A stretch of DNA of 32,021 nt from Novosphingobium sp. (GCA_023266625.1 JAHFPT010000045.1:1-32021); one strand, 5' to 3'; numbered from the stretch's first letter, positions 7,655 through 14,874 are shown. Notes: a model not told the origin generated them from the sequence alone. A program made the numbers and translations.

Positions 7655-9073
7655 GTGAGCCAATCCGAGATCATATCCATCGAGCCGGCCACCGGGGAGG
7701 AATTCTGGCGTGGCCGGATCGGCGATGTCGACGATGTCGTCAGCCGCGCCCGCCGTGCCTGGCCGGCCTGGGCAGCGCAGCCGCTGGCAACCCGCATGGA
7801 GCTGGTCCGGCGCTTCGCCAATGAAGTGCGCAAGGAAAGCGACAATCTGGCCGAAACGATTGCCCGCGAAACCGGCAAGCCGATGTGGGAAGCCCGCACC
7901 GAAGTCGAAACCGTGGTCGCCAAGGCCGAAGTCTCGATCCGCGCCTTTGCCGAGCGGACAGCGCAGCGTAAGCTGGACAACGCCATCCAGGGCACCATGG
8001 CGCTGCGCCACAAGCCGCATGGTGTGATGGCCGTGCTCACCCCGTTCAACTTTCCGGCGCATCTGCCCAATGCGCATATCGTCCCGGCGCTGATCGCGGG
8101 CAATGCGATTGTCTTCAAACCCAGCGAAAAGGCCCCGGCGACAGGCCTGCTGCTGGTCCAGTGCTTCCACAAGGCCGGAATATCTGCGGCGGTGGTGCAG
8201 GTGCTGATTGGCGGCCCGGCGGAGGGCATGGCGCTGGCCACCCACGACGGCATCGATGGCGTGCTGTTCACCGGATCGGCGCATACCGGCATCGCGATCA
8301 ACCGCAAACTCGCCGCGCGCCCGGACAAGATCGTCGCACTGGAGATGGGCGGCAATAATCCGATCATCGTCTGGGACACGCCCAAGATTGCCGATGCGGC
8401 AGTACTGGTCATCCAGTCGGCCTTCACCACGGCAGGTCAGCGCTGTACCGCTGCACGGCGGCTGATCGTCAAGGATTCGATGTATGATGCGATCGTCACC
8501 GAGGTGAAGGCCCTTGCCGACCGTATCATCGTCGGCGCGCCATTCGATGAACCTTCGCCGTTCATGGGTCCGGTGATCGACGGCGCCGCTGCCGATGGGT
8601 TGACCGAAAGCTTCCTCTACATGCTCAGCAATGGCGGCAAGGCGATCAAGCATCTGGCCCGCACCCAGGGCGAGCTACCGTTCCTGTCGCCCGCAATCAT
8701 CGACATCACTGGCATGGCCGAACGCCCCGATGTCGAATTGTTCGGCCCGATTCTTCAGGTCGTCCGGGTCGATGATTTCGATGCGGCGATTGCCGAGGCG
8801 AACAACACGCGCTTTGGCCTGGCTGCTGCACTTGTTGGCGGCAACCCCCAAGAATATAACCGCTTCTGGGCCAATATCCGGGCCGGTATCGTCAACTGGA
8901 ACCGGCCGACCATCGGGGTCTCGCCGGGCGCGCCCTTCGGCGGGATCGGCCTGTCAGGCAATCATCGCCCAACCGGATTTTATGCCGCAGACTATTGCGC
9001 CTATCCGGTCACTTCCGCCGAAATGGAGCAGCCCCGCGCGAACATCGGCGCGGGGTTTCGCGAGGGTAATTAG
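7655..9073 (+). CDS. astD: N-succinylglutamate 5-semialdehyde dehydrogenase
   Basis: From GTG 7655 the product has 472 residues; E. coli AstD has 492. It is an aldehyde dehydrogenase with the NAD-binding segment TPFNFPAHLPNAH (residues 129-141), FKPSEKAP, the FTGSAHTG turn, catalytic Glu230 in ALEMGGNNP and nucleophile Cys264 in GQRCTAAR. The FNFPAHLPNAHI and EMGGNNP variants are characteristic of AstD, the fourth enzyme of the arginine succinyltransferase pathway, which oxidises succinylglutamate semialdehyde. No other ast gene is in the window. The frame is open further upstream; an ATG at 7622 lies inside the right arm of element A. GTG 7655 is preferred because the conserved N-terminus (SIEPATGEEFWRG) follows it directly, but the Shine-Dalgarno is weak for both. 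The TAG stop overlaps the left end of element B. Confidence 0.9.
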   Translation: MSQSEIISIEPATGEEFWRGRIGDVDDVVSRARRAWPAWAAQPLATRMELVRRFANEVRKESDNLAETIARETGKPMWEARTEVETVVAKAEVSIRAFAERTAQRKLDNAIQGTMALRHKPHGVMAVLTPFNFPAHLPNAHIVPALIAGNAIVFKPSEKAPATGLLLVQCFHKAGISAAVVQVLIGGPAEGMALATHDGIDGVLFTGSAHTGIAINRKLAARPDKIVALEMGGNNPIIVWDTPKIADAAVLVIQSAFTTAGQRCTAARRLIVKDSMYDAIVTEVKALADRIIVGAPFDEPSPFMGPVIDGAAADGLTESFLYMLSNGGKAIKHLARTQGELPFLSPAIIDITGMAERPDVELFGPILQVVRVDDFDAAIAEANNTRFGLAAALVGGNPQEYNRFWANIRAGIVNWNRPTIGVSPGAPFGGIGLSGNHRPTGFYAADYCAYPVTSAEMEQPRANIGAGFREGN

Positions 9074-9342
9074 ACCTAAAACCGACCACCTTTGTACATC
9101 GTGATTGCTCATAGCAGCGCACTGGCAAGGCGCGGCGTGCAGCGCGGGCGATTTGCCCGCGCAAGCGACGCAACGCTGTCCAGTGCGCTGCTATGAGCAA
9201 TCCCCCCGGGGCGGGTCGAATTTGGCCCAGTGCTGCGTTACTCGTCGGTCACGATGCTATGCCATCGCTCCCTCCTCGCGCCTTGCACTGAGCCAAATTC
9301 GACTCCGTCACGACGTGCAAAGGTGGTCGGTTTTAGGTCTAA
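9070..9342. repeat. Structured palindromic element B (three-stem, 273 bp), between astD and a convergent lipoprotein gene
   Basis: The second copy of the architecture seen at 7371-7636, in the same orientation. The outer stem pairs 9070-9094 with 9318-9342 (25 perfect bases) and continues imperfectly inward. H1 pairs 9103-9125 with 9180-9202 (23 perfect bases) and carries the loop hairpin GCGCGGGC/GCCCGCGC (9142-9162). H2 pairs 9215-9226 with 9292-9303 and 9229-9233 with 9285-9289. The 51-base H2 loop is the same length as in element A and almost the same sequence, including CTCGTCGGTCAC and GCTCCCTCCTCGCG. The outer and H1 stems have no sequence likeness to those of element A. Both ends carry TTAG, which forms the stop codon of astD on the plus strand and of the lipoprotein gene on the minus strand. 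It may act as a two-way terminator. Confidence 0.9.
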
Positions 9343-10064
9343 GCTCCGTTCACGACAATATCGGCCTCGGTCAGCCCGTCCTCGCGCTTGCGCGCCTGCA
9401 CTGCATAGACCGCCACGCCCTTACTGCCCGTCAGAATTTGCACTCCGTCCGACTGCTGGTGGCGGGCATCGAAGTGCGCGGCACTGGCGCTTGTATAATA
9501 GAAATTGATGACATCGCCCGGTTCCACCGGCGTGACAAAGCGCACCACCCGCAAGCGGCAACCATCGCTGTCGCTGCCCGCAGCCTCAACCAGATGACCG
9601 CGGGGATATATCGCGAAAGCCTGGGGCAGCCGCAGTGACCAGGCCATGGCAAAGCTGGCCTTCGCGCCGCAATTGCTGCCCGGCCCCTTGACCGCAGCGG
9701 CGCGCTGCGCGGCTGTCACCGCGTCGCTGAGCACCGGGTTGCTCCCCTCGGAGGGCAGCGGGACCATAGCGATTGTTCCGCCGACGCGCTTTTCGGCCTC
9801 GCTCTTCGCCGCAGCAATTGCCTCGGGACCGCTTTCGAACAGTGGTAATTCGACCACTTCCGGTCCGCCGCCAGCAATTGCTGCGAGAGCGTTGTTGCGG
9901 GACGCGAGATCAGGATCCGCCATCAACGGCCCGGCAAGCGCGTGGGCAACTGCCGGGTCTTCGCCCTGACCGGCAGGTTCCGCCGGCTTCCCGCCATCGC
10001 ACGCAGCCAATCCCAATGCGGCCATCACAATGACATTCGCCAGCACGGTAGATCGGTTCAGCAT
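9339..10064 (-). CDS. Putative lipoprotein of unknown function
   Basis: The product has 241 residues. The N-terminus MLNRSTVLANVIVMAALGLAAC is a typical lipoprotein signal with lipobox LAAC, so it should be anchored in the envelope. An Ala-rich helical segment follows (about residues 35-110), then a compact region with two Cys residues (in SNCGAK and DGCRLR) that could form a disulfide, and a C-terminal part with several beta strands. I do not recognise the family. It is convergent with astD, and its TAG stop lies within the right arm of element B. Confidence 0.75.
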   Translation of the reverse strand: MLNRSTVLANVIVMAALGLAACDGGKPAEPAGQGEDPAVAHALAGPLMADPDLASRNNALAAIAGGGPEVVELPLFESGPEAIAAAKSEAEKRVGGTIAMVPLPSEGSNPVLSDAVTAAQRAAAVKGPGSNCGAKASFAMAWSLRLPQAFAIYPRGHLVEAAGSDSDGCRLRVVRFVTPVEPGDVINFYYTSASAAHFDARHQQSDGVQILTGSKGVAVYAVQARKREDGLTEADIVVNGA

Positions 10065-10166
10065 CGACAGGGCCCCGCGCGCAATGGGATGGCATGGTTA
10101 ACATCGGCTTTCGGCGGAAAAGTTTAACATGCGGTTGCCGGGCGCAATGGAATCGGCGGCGTTTGA

Positions 10167-10266
10167 GTGATTTCGAGCCAGATGGAATCATCTGGCGACT
10201 CGGAAATCACGACAAAACAAAGAATCTAGAGTGCTGACTTTGATGCAATCAAAGTCAGCACTCTAG
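10167..10266. repeat. Double-hairpin dispersed repeat upstream of ygfZ
   Basis: Two hairpins joined by a short linker fill the gap between the lipoprotein gene and ygfZ. The first (10167-10210) pairs GTGATTTCGAG with CTCGGAAATCAC (one bulge) and inside it CCAGATG with CATCTGG around GAAT. The linker is GACAAAACAAAGAAT (10211-10225). The second (10226-10266) is a perfect 19-base stem with loop GCA. I have the impression that the ACAAAACAAAGAAT-CTAGAG motif occurs as a dispersed repeat in other alphaproteobacteria, but I cannot check this. The rest of the gap holds no gene. Confidence 0.8.
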
Positions 10267-10278
10267 GCGCAGAACTTG

Positions 10279-10310
10279 ATTCGCGCTCAGAACCAGCCAC
10301 ATAGTGTGCC
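10279..10310 (+). promoter_or_regulatory. Candidate promoter giving a leaderless ygfZ transcript
   Basis: TTGATT and CATAGT lie 18 bases apart immediately before the ygfZ ATG. The second hexamer ends about 5 bases before the ATG, so transcription would start at or very near the start codon. No Shine-Dalgarno is visible upstream of the ATG. The string CATAGTGTGCC here (10300-10310) also occurs at 5786-5796 at the hydrolase start. Read by eye. Confidence 0.35.
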
Positions 10311-11054
10311 ATGCCAGCCACCTGCCTCAAAAACCGCGCCATTGTTCGCCTCTCGCCGCAGCAGGACGATGAGGATGTCGCCCAGTTTCTCCAGGGGCTG
10401 GTCAGCCAGGACGTGACCGCTGCGCTGCCGGTTTGGGCCGGACTATTGACCCCGCAGGGCAAAGTGCTGTTCGACTTTATCGTCTGGGATCAGGGACGCG
10501 ATCTGCTTATCGACTGTGAGGCCGATGCCGCCGATGCGCTGGCCAAGCGCCTGGCGCTCTATCGCCTGCGCCGCCCGATCGCCATCGCGCGCGACCCCAG
10601 TCTCGCGGTGCATTGGCAGCCCGAGGCTGGCCCAGAAACGAGCAACGACCCCCGGCTGGCGGCGCTCGGAACCCGCTGGCTCGCCCCAGTCGAATCTTTG
10701 GGGGCAGAGGCTTCAGCCCCTGGCGCCGATGACAGCTGGCGTGCCCATCGCCTGGCGCTCGGGGTGACCGAAGGGCGCGGCGAGCTGGGCGATGGCGAGA
10801 CACTATGGCTCGAATGCAATGCCGCCGAGCTGGGCGGCGTCAGCTTCACCAAGGGCTGCTACATCGGCCAGGAAAACACCGCGCGGATGAATTGGCGGGC
10901 GAAGGTGGGCCGGCGGCTGCTGGTGGTGCCGCTCGGGCAATCGGACCCGAAGCGGCAGCGGGCGGCCTATCCGGAGCTGGGGCTGGCGGTCGATCATCTG
11001 CGGGTCGAGGACATTTCGCCCGACTTGCTGCCAGTGTGGTTGGAATTGGTCTGA
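10311..11054 (+). CDS. ygfZ: Folate-binding Fe-S maintenance protein YgfZ (GcvT-like)
   Basis: The product has 247 residues. The family signature K-G-C-Y-x-G-Q-E is present as KGCYIGQE at residues 181-188; the Cys is the conserved functional residue. The N-terminal part has the GcvT-type folate-binding fold (FLQGLVSQDV, LLTPQGKVLFDF). YgfZ uses tetrahydrofolate and helps maintain or repair certain Fe-S enzymes, such as radical-SAM MiaB. The length is shorter than the 326 residues of E. coli YgfZ but usual for alphaproteobacterial members. The start ATG 10311 directly precedes the conserved first strand. Confidence 0.9.
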   Translation: MPATCLKNRAIVRLSPQQDDEDVAQFLQGLVSQDVTAALPVWAGLLTPQGKVLFDFIVWDQGRDLLIDCEADAADALAKRLALYRLRRPIAIARDPSLAVHWQPEAGPETSNDPRLAALGTRWLAPVESLGAEASAPGADDSWRAHRLALGVTEGRGELGDGETLWLECNAAELGGVSFTKGCYIGQENTARMNWRAKVGRRLLVVPLGQSDPKRQRAAYPELGLAVDHLRVEDISPDLLPVWLELV

Positions 11055-11063
11055 CGCTGCGCG

Positions 11064-11140
11064 TGGCCTTCGACAAGCTCAGGTTGAGAGGGGTTTGGGG
11101 AACTTAGGAAAGGCCCGCTCATGCTGAGCTTGTCGATGCA
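11064..11140. repeat. Dispersed inverted repeat with TCGACAAGCTCAG arms
   Basis: The arms TCGACAAGCTCAG (11070-11082) and its exact complement (11124-11136) enclose about 41 bases. It lies between the convergent ends of ygfZ and the TetR gene and can fold into a 13-pair stem. It may serve as a two-way terminator. From memory, repeats with this CAAGCTCAG core are common in sphingomonad intergenic regions; I cannot verify this here. Confidence 0.7.
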
Positions 11141-11156
11141 CACGCGTAGCGTTTGC

Positions 11157-11747
11157 CTAATTGCCCTCGACCGCCAGACCAGCCTGCGCCCTCGCATCGA
11201 TCAGCAGGAGTTCCGCAGTGTCGCGCGCCGAGGTCCGCGGCAAGTCGAGCGCTTGCGACAAAGGCCCGCCCATCAGTGAATCGCCCAGCGCCATCAGCAC
11301 CAAAGTCAGCGTCACCCCGCGCATGGTACCCGAGTCAAATTCATGCACCTCGTCGACGAGATCGTGGATCGCCTCGACAATCGGATCGAGCGCATCCTCA
11401 TTACCCGAGAGCAACATCCAGGATGCCAGCGCCCCGCCGCCCTCGCGGTCGAAGGCATCGAAAGTGAGATCGACCACCTCGCGCGGGCTGCCGATCCCAG
11501 TCCGGCTGGCAACCACTGCCTTGGCGATGGTTGCGCAGATCGTCCCGGCAAGGTGACGAGCCAGCGCCTTCTGCAGCCCCAAGGCTGAGCCGAAATGATA
11601 TAGGAGATTGGCATGGGTGCGCCCAATTCTTGCAGCAACCGCCTTCAATGTCACCGACTGCGGGCCAGTCTCGATCAACAGTGCCCGCGCCGCCTCCAGT
11701 GCGACTGTGCGGCTTTCATCCTGAGAGAGGCGCCTCCTTATTGACAT
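11157..11747 (-). CDS. TetR family transcriptional regulator
   Basis: The product has 196 residues. An N-terminal helix-turn-helix is seen at about residues 12-58 (VTLKAVAARIGRTHANLLYHFGS), the standard TetR DNA-binding domain, followed by an all-helical ligand and dimer domain. It is divergent from the PF10118 protein gene with 31 bases between the starts, so it probably controls that gene and itself. Its own start codon lies in the palindrome TGACAT-TT-ATGTCA. The ligand is unknown. Confidence 0.9.
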   Translation of the reverse strand: MSIRRRLSQDESRTVALEAARALLIETGPQSVTLKAVAARIGRTHANLLYHFGSALGLQKALARHLAGTICATIAKAVVASRTGIGSPREVVDLTFDAFDREGGGALASWMLLSGNEDALDPIVEAIHDLVDEVHEFDSGTMRGVTLTLVLMALGDSLMGGPLSQALDLPRTSARDTAELLLIDARAQAGLAVEGN

Positions 11748-11755
11748 TTATGTCA
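11742..11755. promoter_or_regulatory. Candidate TetR operator
   Basis: The inverted repeat TGACAT-TT-ATGTCA spans the start codon of the TetR gene and the start of the 31-base divergent gap to the PF10118 gene at 11779. TetR regulators usually bind such palindromes between divergent genes. The assignment comes from position and symmetry only. Confidence 0.5.
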
Positions 11756-11778
11756 GCAATTTGATATTTGCATGAGCC

Positions 11779-12657
11779 ATGAACGCACAGCCCCTCCTTC
11801 CCACCGAGCTAATGACAGAATCGCGCGGCGGCAAGCAGGCACTTACCGCCTTCCCTATCCGCGACCTCCGTTTCTTGCGCAAAGCCAAGCCTGCGCGCTG
11901 GTGGCTGAATGGCGATCCGGTCGCAACGGCCTGGTTCAATGCCCTCTCGGGCACATTTCCGCGCGGCGAGGCTTTCTTTATCGAAGCGGTCAAAGCCCAC
12001 CGCGAAGGCGCGCCGCGGCAGCTCGCCGAACAAATCCGCAGCTTCATTGTCCAGGAAGTCAATCACAGCCGCGAACATCTTGCCCTCAATCGCATTGCCG
12101 AGTCGGTGGGATACGACATGGCGAAGATCGACCGTCACGTCGAAGAAATGCTTGGCCAGCTCAAGGGCCGCCCGGCAATACTCGATCTCGCCACGACCAT
12201 GGCGCTCGAACATTACACGGCGATGATAGCGCATGAATTCCTGGCGCATCCGGAACATTTCGCCGGTGCCGACCCAGAAGTTGCCGCGCTGTGGCGCTGG
12301 CATGCGATCGAGGAAATCGAGCACAAGGCCGTCGCCTATGACACCTACCGCCATGCGACGCGCAACTGGAGCCGCTGGCAACGCTGGCGGGTGAAATCAT
12401 TGATAATGCTGATCGTCACCAAGAACTTCCTCGCTCACCGCATCCGCGACACGCTCGATCTAATGGCGCAGGACGGGATCACCGGCGGCGCGGCGCGGCG
12501 GAGGCTGTTCGCCTTCCTGCTGTGGAAGCCCGGTGTCCTGCGCCGCATCTTCCCGGCCTGGCTGGCCTATTTTATGCCGGGCTTCCATCCCTGGAACACC
12601 GACGACAGGGTGCTGATCGCTCAGGCTGAGCGAGCGTTGGGCGAGGACTTCGGCTAG
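11779..12657 (+). CDS. Predicted metal-dependent hydrolase (PF10118, ferritin-like)
   Basis: The product has 292 residues. The likely di-metal ligands are in four helices: GEAFFIEAVK, QEVNHSREH, MALEHYTAMIAHEF and HAIEEIEHK, a pattern of E/ExxH motifs as in ferritin-like diiron proteins. The C-terminal 100 residues are hydrophobic and basic and may associate with the membrane. Members are annotated as predicted metal-dependent hydrolases, but the reaction is not established. In sphingomonads and related genera they often sit next to a TetR gene, as here. The final segment PGFHPWNTDD is typical for the family. Confidence 0.85.
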   Translation: MNAQPLLPTELMTESRGGKQALTAFPIRDLRFLRKAKPARWWLNGDPVATAWFNALSGTFPRGEAFFIEAVKAHREGAPRQLAEQIRSFIVQEVNHSREHLALNRIAESVGYDMAKIDRHVEEMLGQLKGRPAILDLATTMALEHYTAMIAHEFLAHPEHFAGADPEVAALWRWHAIEEIEHKAVAYDTYRHATRNWSRWQRWRVKSLIMLIVTKNFLAHRIRDTLDLMAQDGITGGAARRRLFAFLLWKPGVLRRIFPAWLAYFMPGFHPWNTDDRVLIAQAERALGEDFG

Positions 12658-12686
12658 TTCGAACGAATATCCTCACCCAACATCAA

Positions 12687-13238
12687 TTACGCTGCGCGCA
12701 TATAGCCGTCATCGTCGCAGTCGCATGACACGCCCAGTTGCGCTGCATAGGGGATCGAAGTCGCCTTACCGCCGCGCGCGCGGCTGAAGCGATATGTCGG
12801 TTCGCCGGCCCGGAGAAAGCCGGCCTTGGCCAGCACCCGGCCCGACGCCGGATTATCGGCAAAATGCCCGGCGACAATCCGGCGATGGCCCAGGGCTTCG
12901 GCGAGCCGCAGAACCGCGCGCGCCGCTTCGGTGGCATAGCCCTGGCCCCAGTGGCTGCGGGCGATCCAATAGCCCAGCTCGATATCGTCGCCATGCCGCG
13001 TGAGGCCCGCGCTGCCGATCAGCTTGGTCCCTTCGCCCGAAGGCAAGGTGACAAAGAAATGCGGGAGCAGCTTCTCCTGCGGGCGGCGCACGAAAGCCAT
13101 GGCGTCATCCATTGTATAGGGCCATGGCGCAGTGGCAAGATTGCGCACCACGGCTTCGTCGTTGATCGCGGTCAGTAGCTCGGCCCAATCCTCTGGCCAG
13201 CCAGGTCTCAGAAACAGCCTCTCGCTGCGAATGAACAT
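12687..13238 (-). CDS. GNAT family N-acetyltransferase (RimJ/RimL type)
   Basis: The product has 183 residues. The opening FIRSERLFLRPGWPEDWAEL and the central acetyl-CoA motif A (ELGYWIARSHWGQGYATEA, with Q/R-x-x-G-x-A spacing) place it in the RimJ/RimL/Acetyltransf_3 branch. The late segment NPASGRVLAKAGF is the usual motif B region. These enzymes acetylate protein N-termini or small amines; the substrate cannot be deduced. A GGAG precedes the ATG at 13238. The gene stands alone between the PF10118 gene (convergent) and rpmA. Confidence 0.88.
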   Translation of the reverse strand: MFIRSERLFLRPGWPEDWAELLTAINDEAVVRNLATAPWPYTMDDAMAFVRRPQEKLLPHFFVTLPSGEGTKLIGSAGLTRHGDDIELGYWIARSHWGQGYATEAARAVLRLAEALGHRRIVAGHFADNPASGRVLAKAGFLRAGEPTYRFSRARGGKATSIPYAAQLGVSCDCDDDGYMRAA

Positions 13239-13364
13239 TTTTCCACTCCACTCATCAGCCCCGCAGGACCCCGGATAGGAGCCTTGCGTGACGGTGCCAT
13301 GACGTTTGCGCCGGGCTGCGCGTCAACCACGCCGTCCGGCCAAAACAGTGCTGAGGGAGAGACG

Positions 13365-13396
13365 AAAAGAGGGAGACGGGTTGGCCCCTCTCCCTC
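13365..13396 (-). terminator. Intrinsic terminator of the rplU-rpmA operon
   Basis: On the minus strand GAGGGAGA (13389-13396) and TCTCCCTC (13369-13376) form an 8-base stem with a 12-base loop, followed at once by TTTT (13365-13368). It lies about 70 bases after the rpmA stop, as expected. The rest of the gap 13239-13464 shows no gene. Confidence 0.75.
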
Positions 13397-13464
13397 GTTA
13401 TACCGAACTGCTATGTCCGGCGGGGGGCCATCCTGTCAGGATGACCCGTTAGCGATCATCCAGA

Positions 13465-13731
13465 TTATTCTGCGGCCGCCATAACGTCGACAGAGACGTA
13501 TTTGCGGCTGAGCTTGCCATCGTGAAAGCGCACACGGCCTTCGACGAGAGAAAACAGCGTATGATCCTTGCCCATACCGACATTGGCACCGGGATAGACC
13601 CGGGTGCCGCGCTGGCGGATGATGATATTGCCGCCGATCACTTCCTGACCGCCGAACTTCTTGACGCCGAGGCGGCGGCCAGCTGAGTCGCGACCGTTGC
13701 GCGAAGAGCCGCCTGCTTTCTTATGTGCCAT
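13465..13731 (-). CDS. rpmA: 50S ribosomal protein L27
   Basis: The product has 88 residues. It begins [20 protein letters not shown], the universal L27 N-terminus, and contains [21 protein letters not shown]. The flexible N-terminus reaches the peptidyl transferase centre. There is no cleavable N-terminal extension of the Firmicutes type. It follows rplU by 18 bases and ends at an intrinsic terminator. Confidence 0.98.
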   Translation of the reverse strand: MAHKKAGGSSRNGRDSAGRRLGVKKFGGQEVIGGNIIIRQRGTRVYPGANVGMGKDHTLFSLVEGRVRFHDGKLSRKYVSVDVMAAAE

Positions 13732-13749
13732 CTCAATTAACTCCGGATC

Positions 13750-14166
13750 TTATTCGGCTTTGGCCGCAGCAGCCTTCTTGGCCGGGGCCTTCTTGGCTGG
13801 CGCTGCGGTTTCATCAGCAGCAGCTACCGGCGCGGCTTCCGTCTTGGCAGCCGCAGCCTTCTTCTCAACACCACCAACGGCGAGGATGCGCAGCAGCGTC
13901 ATCTGCTGGCGATGGCCGTTTTTGCGGCGATAATTGTGCCGACGGCGCTTCTTGAAGACGATGACTTTTTCGCTCTTGGCCTGGGCGATGATCTCGGCCG
14001 AAACCGTGACTTTCGAGGCGTCGGTAACCGCGCCATCTTCGCCCGCAAGCAGGACGTCGGCCAAAGTGATCTTCTCACCGGCTTCACCCGCCAGCTTCTC
14101 GACCGCGATCTTGTCTCCGGCGGCAACCCGATATTGCTTGCCACCCGTGCGCACTACAGCGAACAT
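13750..14166 (-). CDS. rplU: 50S ribosomal protein L21 with Ala/Lys-rich tail
   Basis: From ATG 14166 the product has 138 residues. [14 protein letters not shown] is the conserved start, and an AAGG-type ribosome site precedes it; the frame is open eight codons further, which is not conserved. [14 protein letters not shown] is the 23S rRNA binding motif. The last 40 or so residues form a low-complexity Ala/Lys/Pro tail beyond the roughly 103-residue core, seen in many alphaproteobacterial L21 proteins. It is the first gene of the rplU-rpmA operon. Confidence 0.97.
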   Translation of the reverse strand: MFAVVRTGGKQYRVAAGDKIAVEKLAGEAGEKITLADVLLAGEDGAVTDASKVTVSAEIIAQAKSEKVIVFKKRRRHNYRRKNGHRQQMTLLRILAVGGVEKKAAAAKTEAAPVAAADETAAPAKKAPAKKAAAAKAE

Positions 14167-14258
14167 GATACCCTTACCTGTCAAATCCAAATGCGCGTGT
14201 AACGCGCCCCATAAACCTATTGAGGCCCCGCCAGATGGCCGGACCGGAAAGAGTGGTG

Positions 14259-14287
14259 CCCCTAATCTAAGGGCATTTCGCTGTCAA
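14259..14287 (-). promoter_or_regulatory. Candidate rplU promoter
   Basis: On the minus strand TTGACA (14282-14287) is followed after 17 bases by TAGGGG (14259-14264). The -35 is consensus and the -10 is GC-rich. The leader to the rplU start would be roughly 85 bases. Confidence 0.5.
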
Positions 14288-14361
14288 CCAAGCTATGGCA
14301 ACCGAGCTATGGCACGCTTCGGGCCTCTGGCCTTGATCAGCCGCCGTGCTATGGTTGGCGC

Positions 14362-14871
14362 ATGAAATCTGCGTTTTCCGCCCTGACCGCTGCGGTCTTG
14401 CTGCTATCTCTGGCGGCCTGCGCCAGCGACACCAAGAACTATCCATCACTTGCCCGGCGTTCAGTGGAACGCGCGGACACTGCGGTGCCCGCTTCTCCCG
14501 TGCCTTCCCCTGCACCGGCGCCGCCAAGTCCCGAACTGACAGCGCGTCTGGCCAGTCTGGTCGAACAGGCGCGCGTAGCCCACGGGCGCTTCGAAGCGAA
14601 GCAGGCCCTTGCCGGGCAGACCGTATCGGCGGGCGGCGGTGCGGCACGTGGCAGTGAGGGCTGGGCTGTCGCCAGCATTGCCCTCGCCGAACTCGAATCG
14701 GCACGCAGCGCGGCGATGATCGCGCTGGCCGACCTCGACCAGCTCTATGCCGCTGCGCGCATTGAGGGCAACGATACTGCGGCCATCGCCGCCGCGCGCG
14801 ACCAGATCAGCGGCTGGATCGGGGAAGAAGACCGGCTGCTTGCTACTTTAAGTGGCCGGTTGGGCGGTTAG
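14362..14871 (+). CDS. Putative lipoprotein, unknown function
   Basis: The product has 169 residues. The signal MKSAFSALTAAVLLLSLAAC ends in the lipobox LAAC, so it should be a lipoprotein. A Pro/Ala/Ser linker (about residues 42-58) leads to an Ala-rich helical domain with heptad-like spacing and no Cys, predicted to form long helices. I do not recognise the family. It stands divergent to rplU and convergent with the following small membrane protein gene, with only three bases between their stops. Confidence 0.7.
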   Translation: MKSAFSALTAAVLLLSLAACASDTKNYPSLARRSVERADTAVPASPVPSPAPAPPSPELTARLASLVEQARVAHGRFEAKQALAGQTVSAGGGAARGSEGWAVASIALAELESARSAAMIALADLDQLYAAARIEGNDTAAIAAARDQISGWIGEEDRLLATLSGRLGG

Positions 14872-14874
14872 CCT

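Noticed and set aside
7371-9342. CRISPR array or insertion sequence at the A/B repeats
   Set aside because: There are only two copies 1.7 kb apart, no short regular repeats or spacers, and neither element contains a transposase frame.
13284-13484. Short plus-strand frame downstream of rpmA
   Set aside because: It spans the terminator hairpin and has no features of a protein gene.
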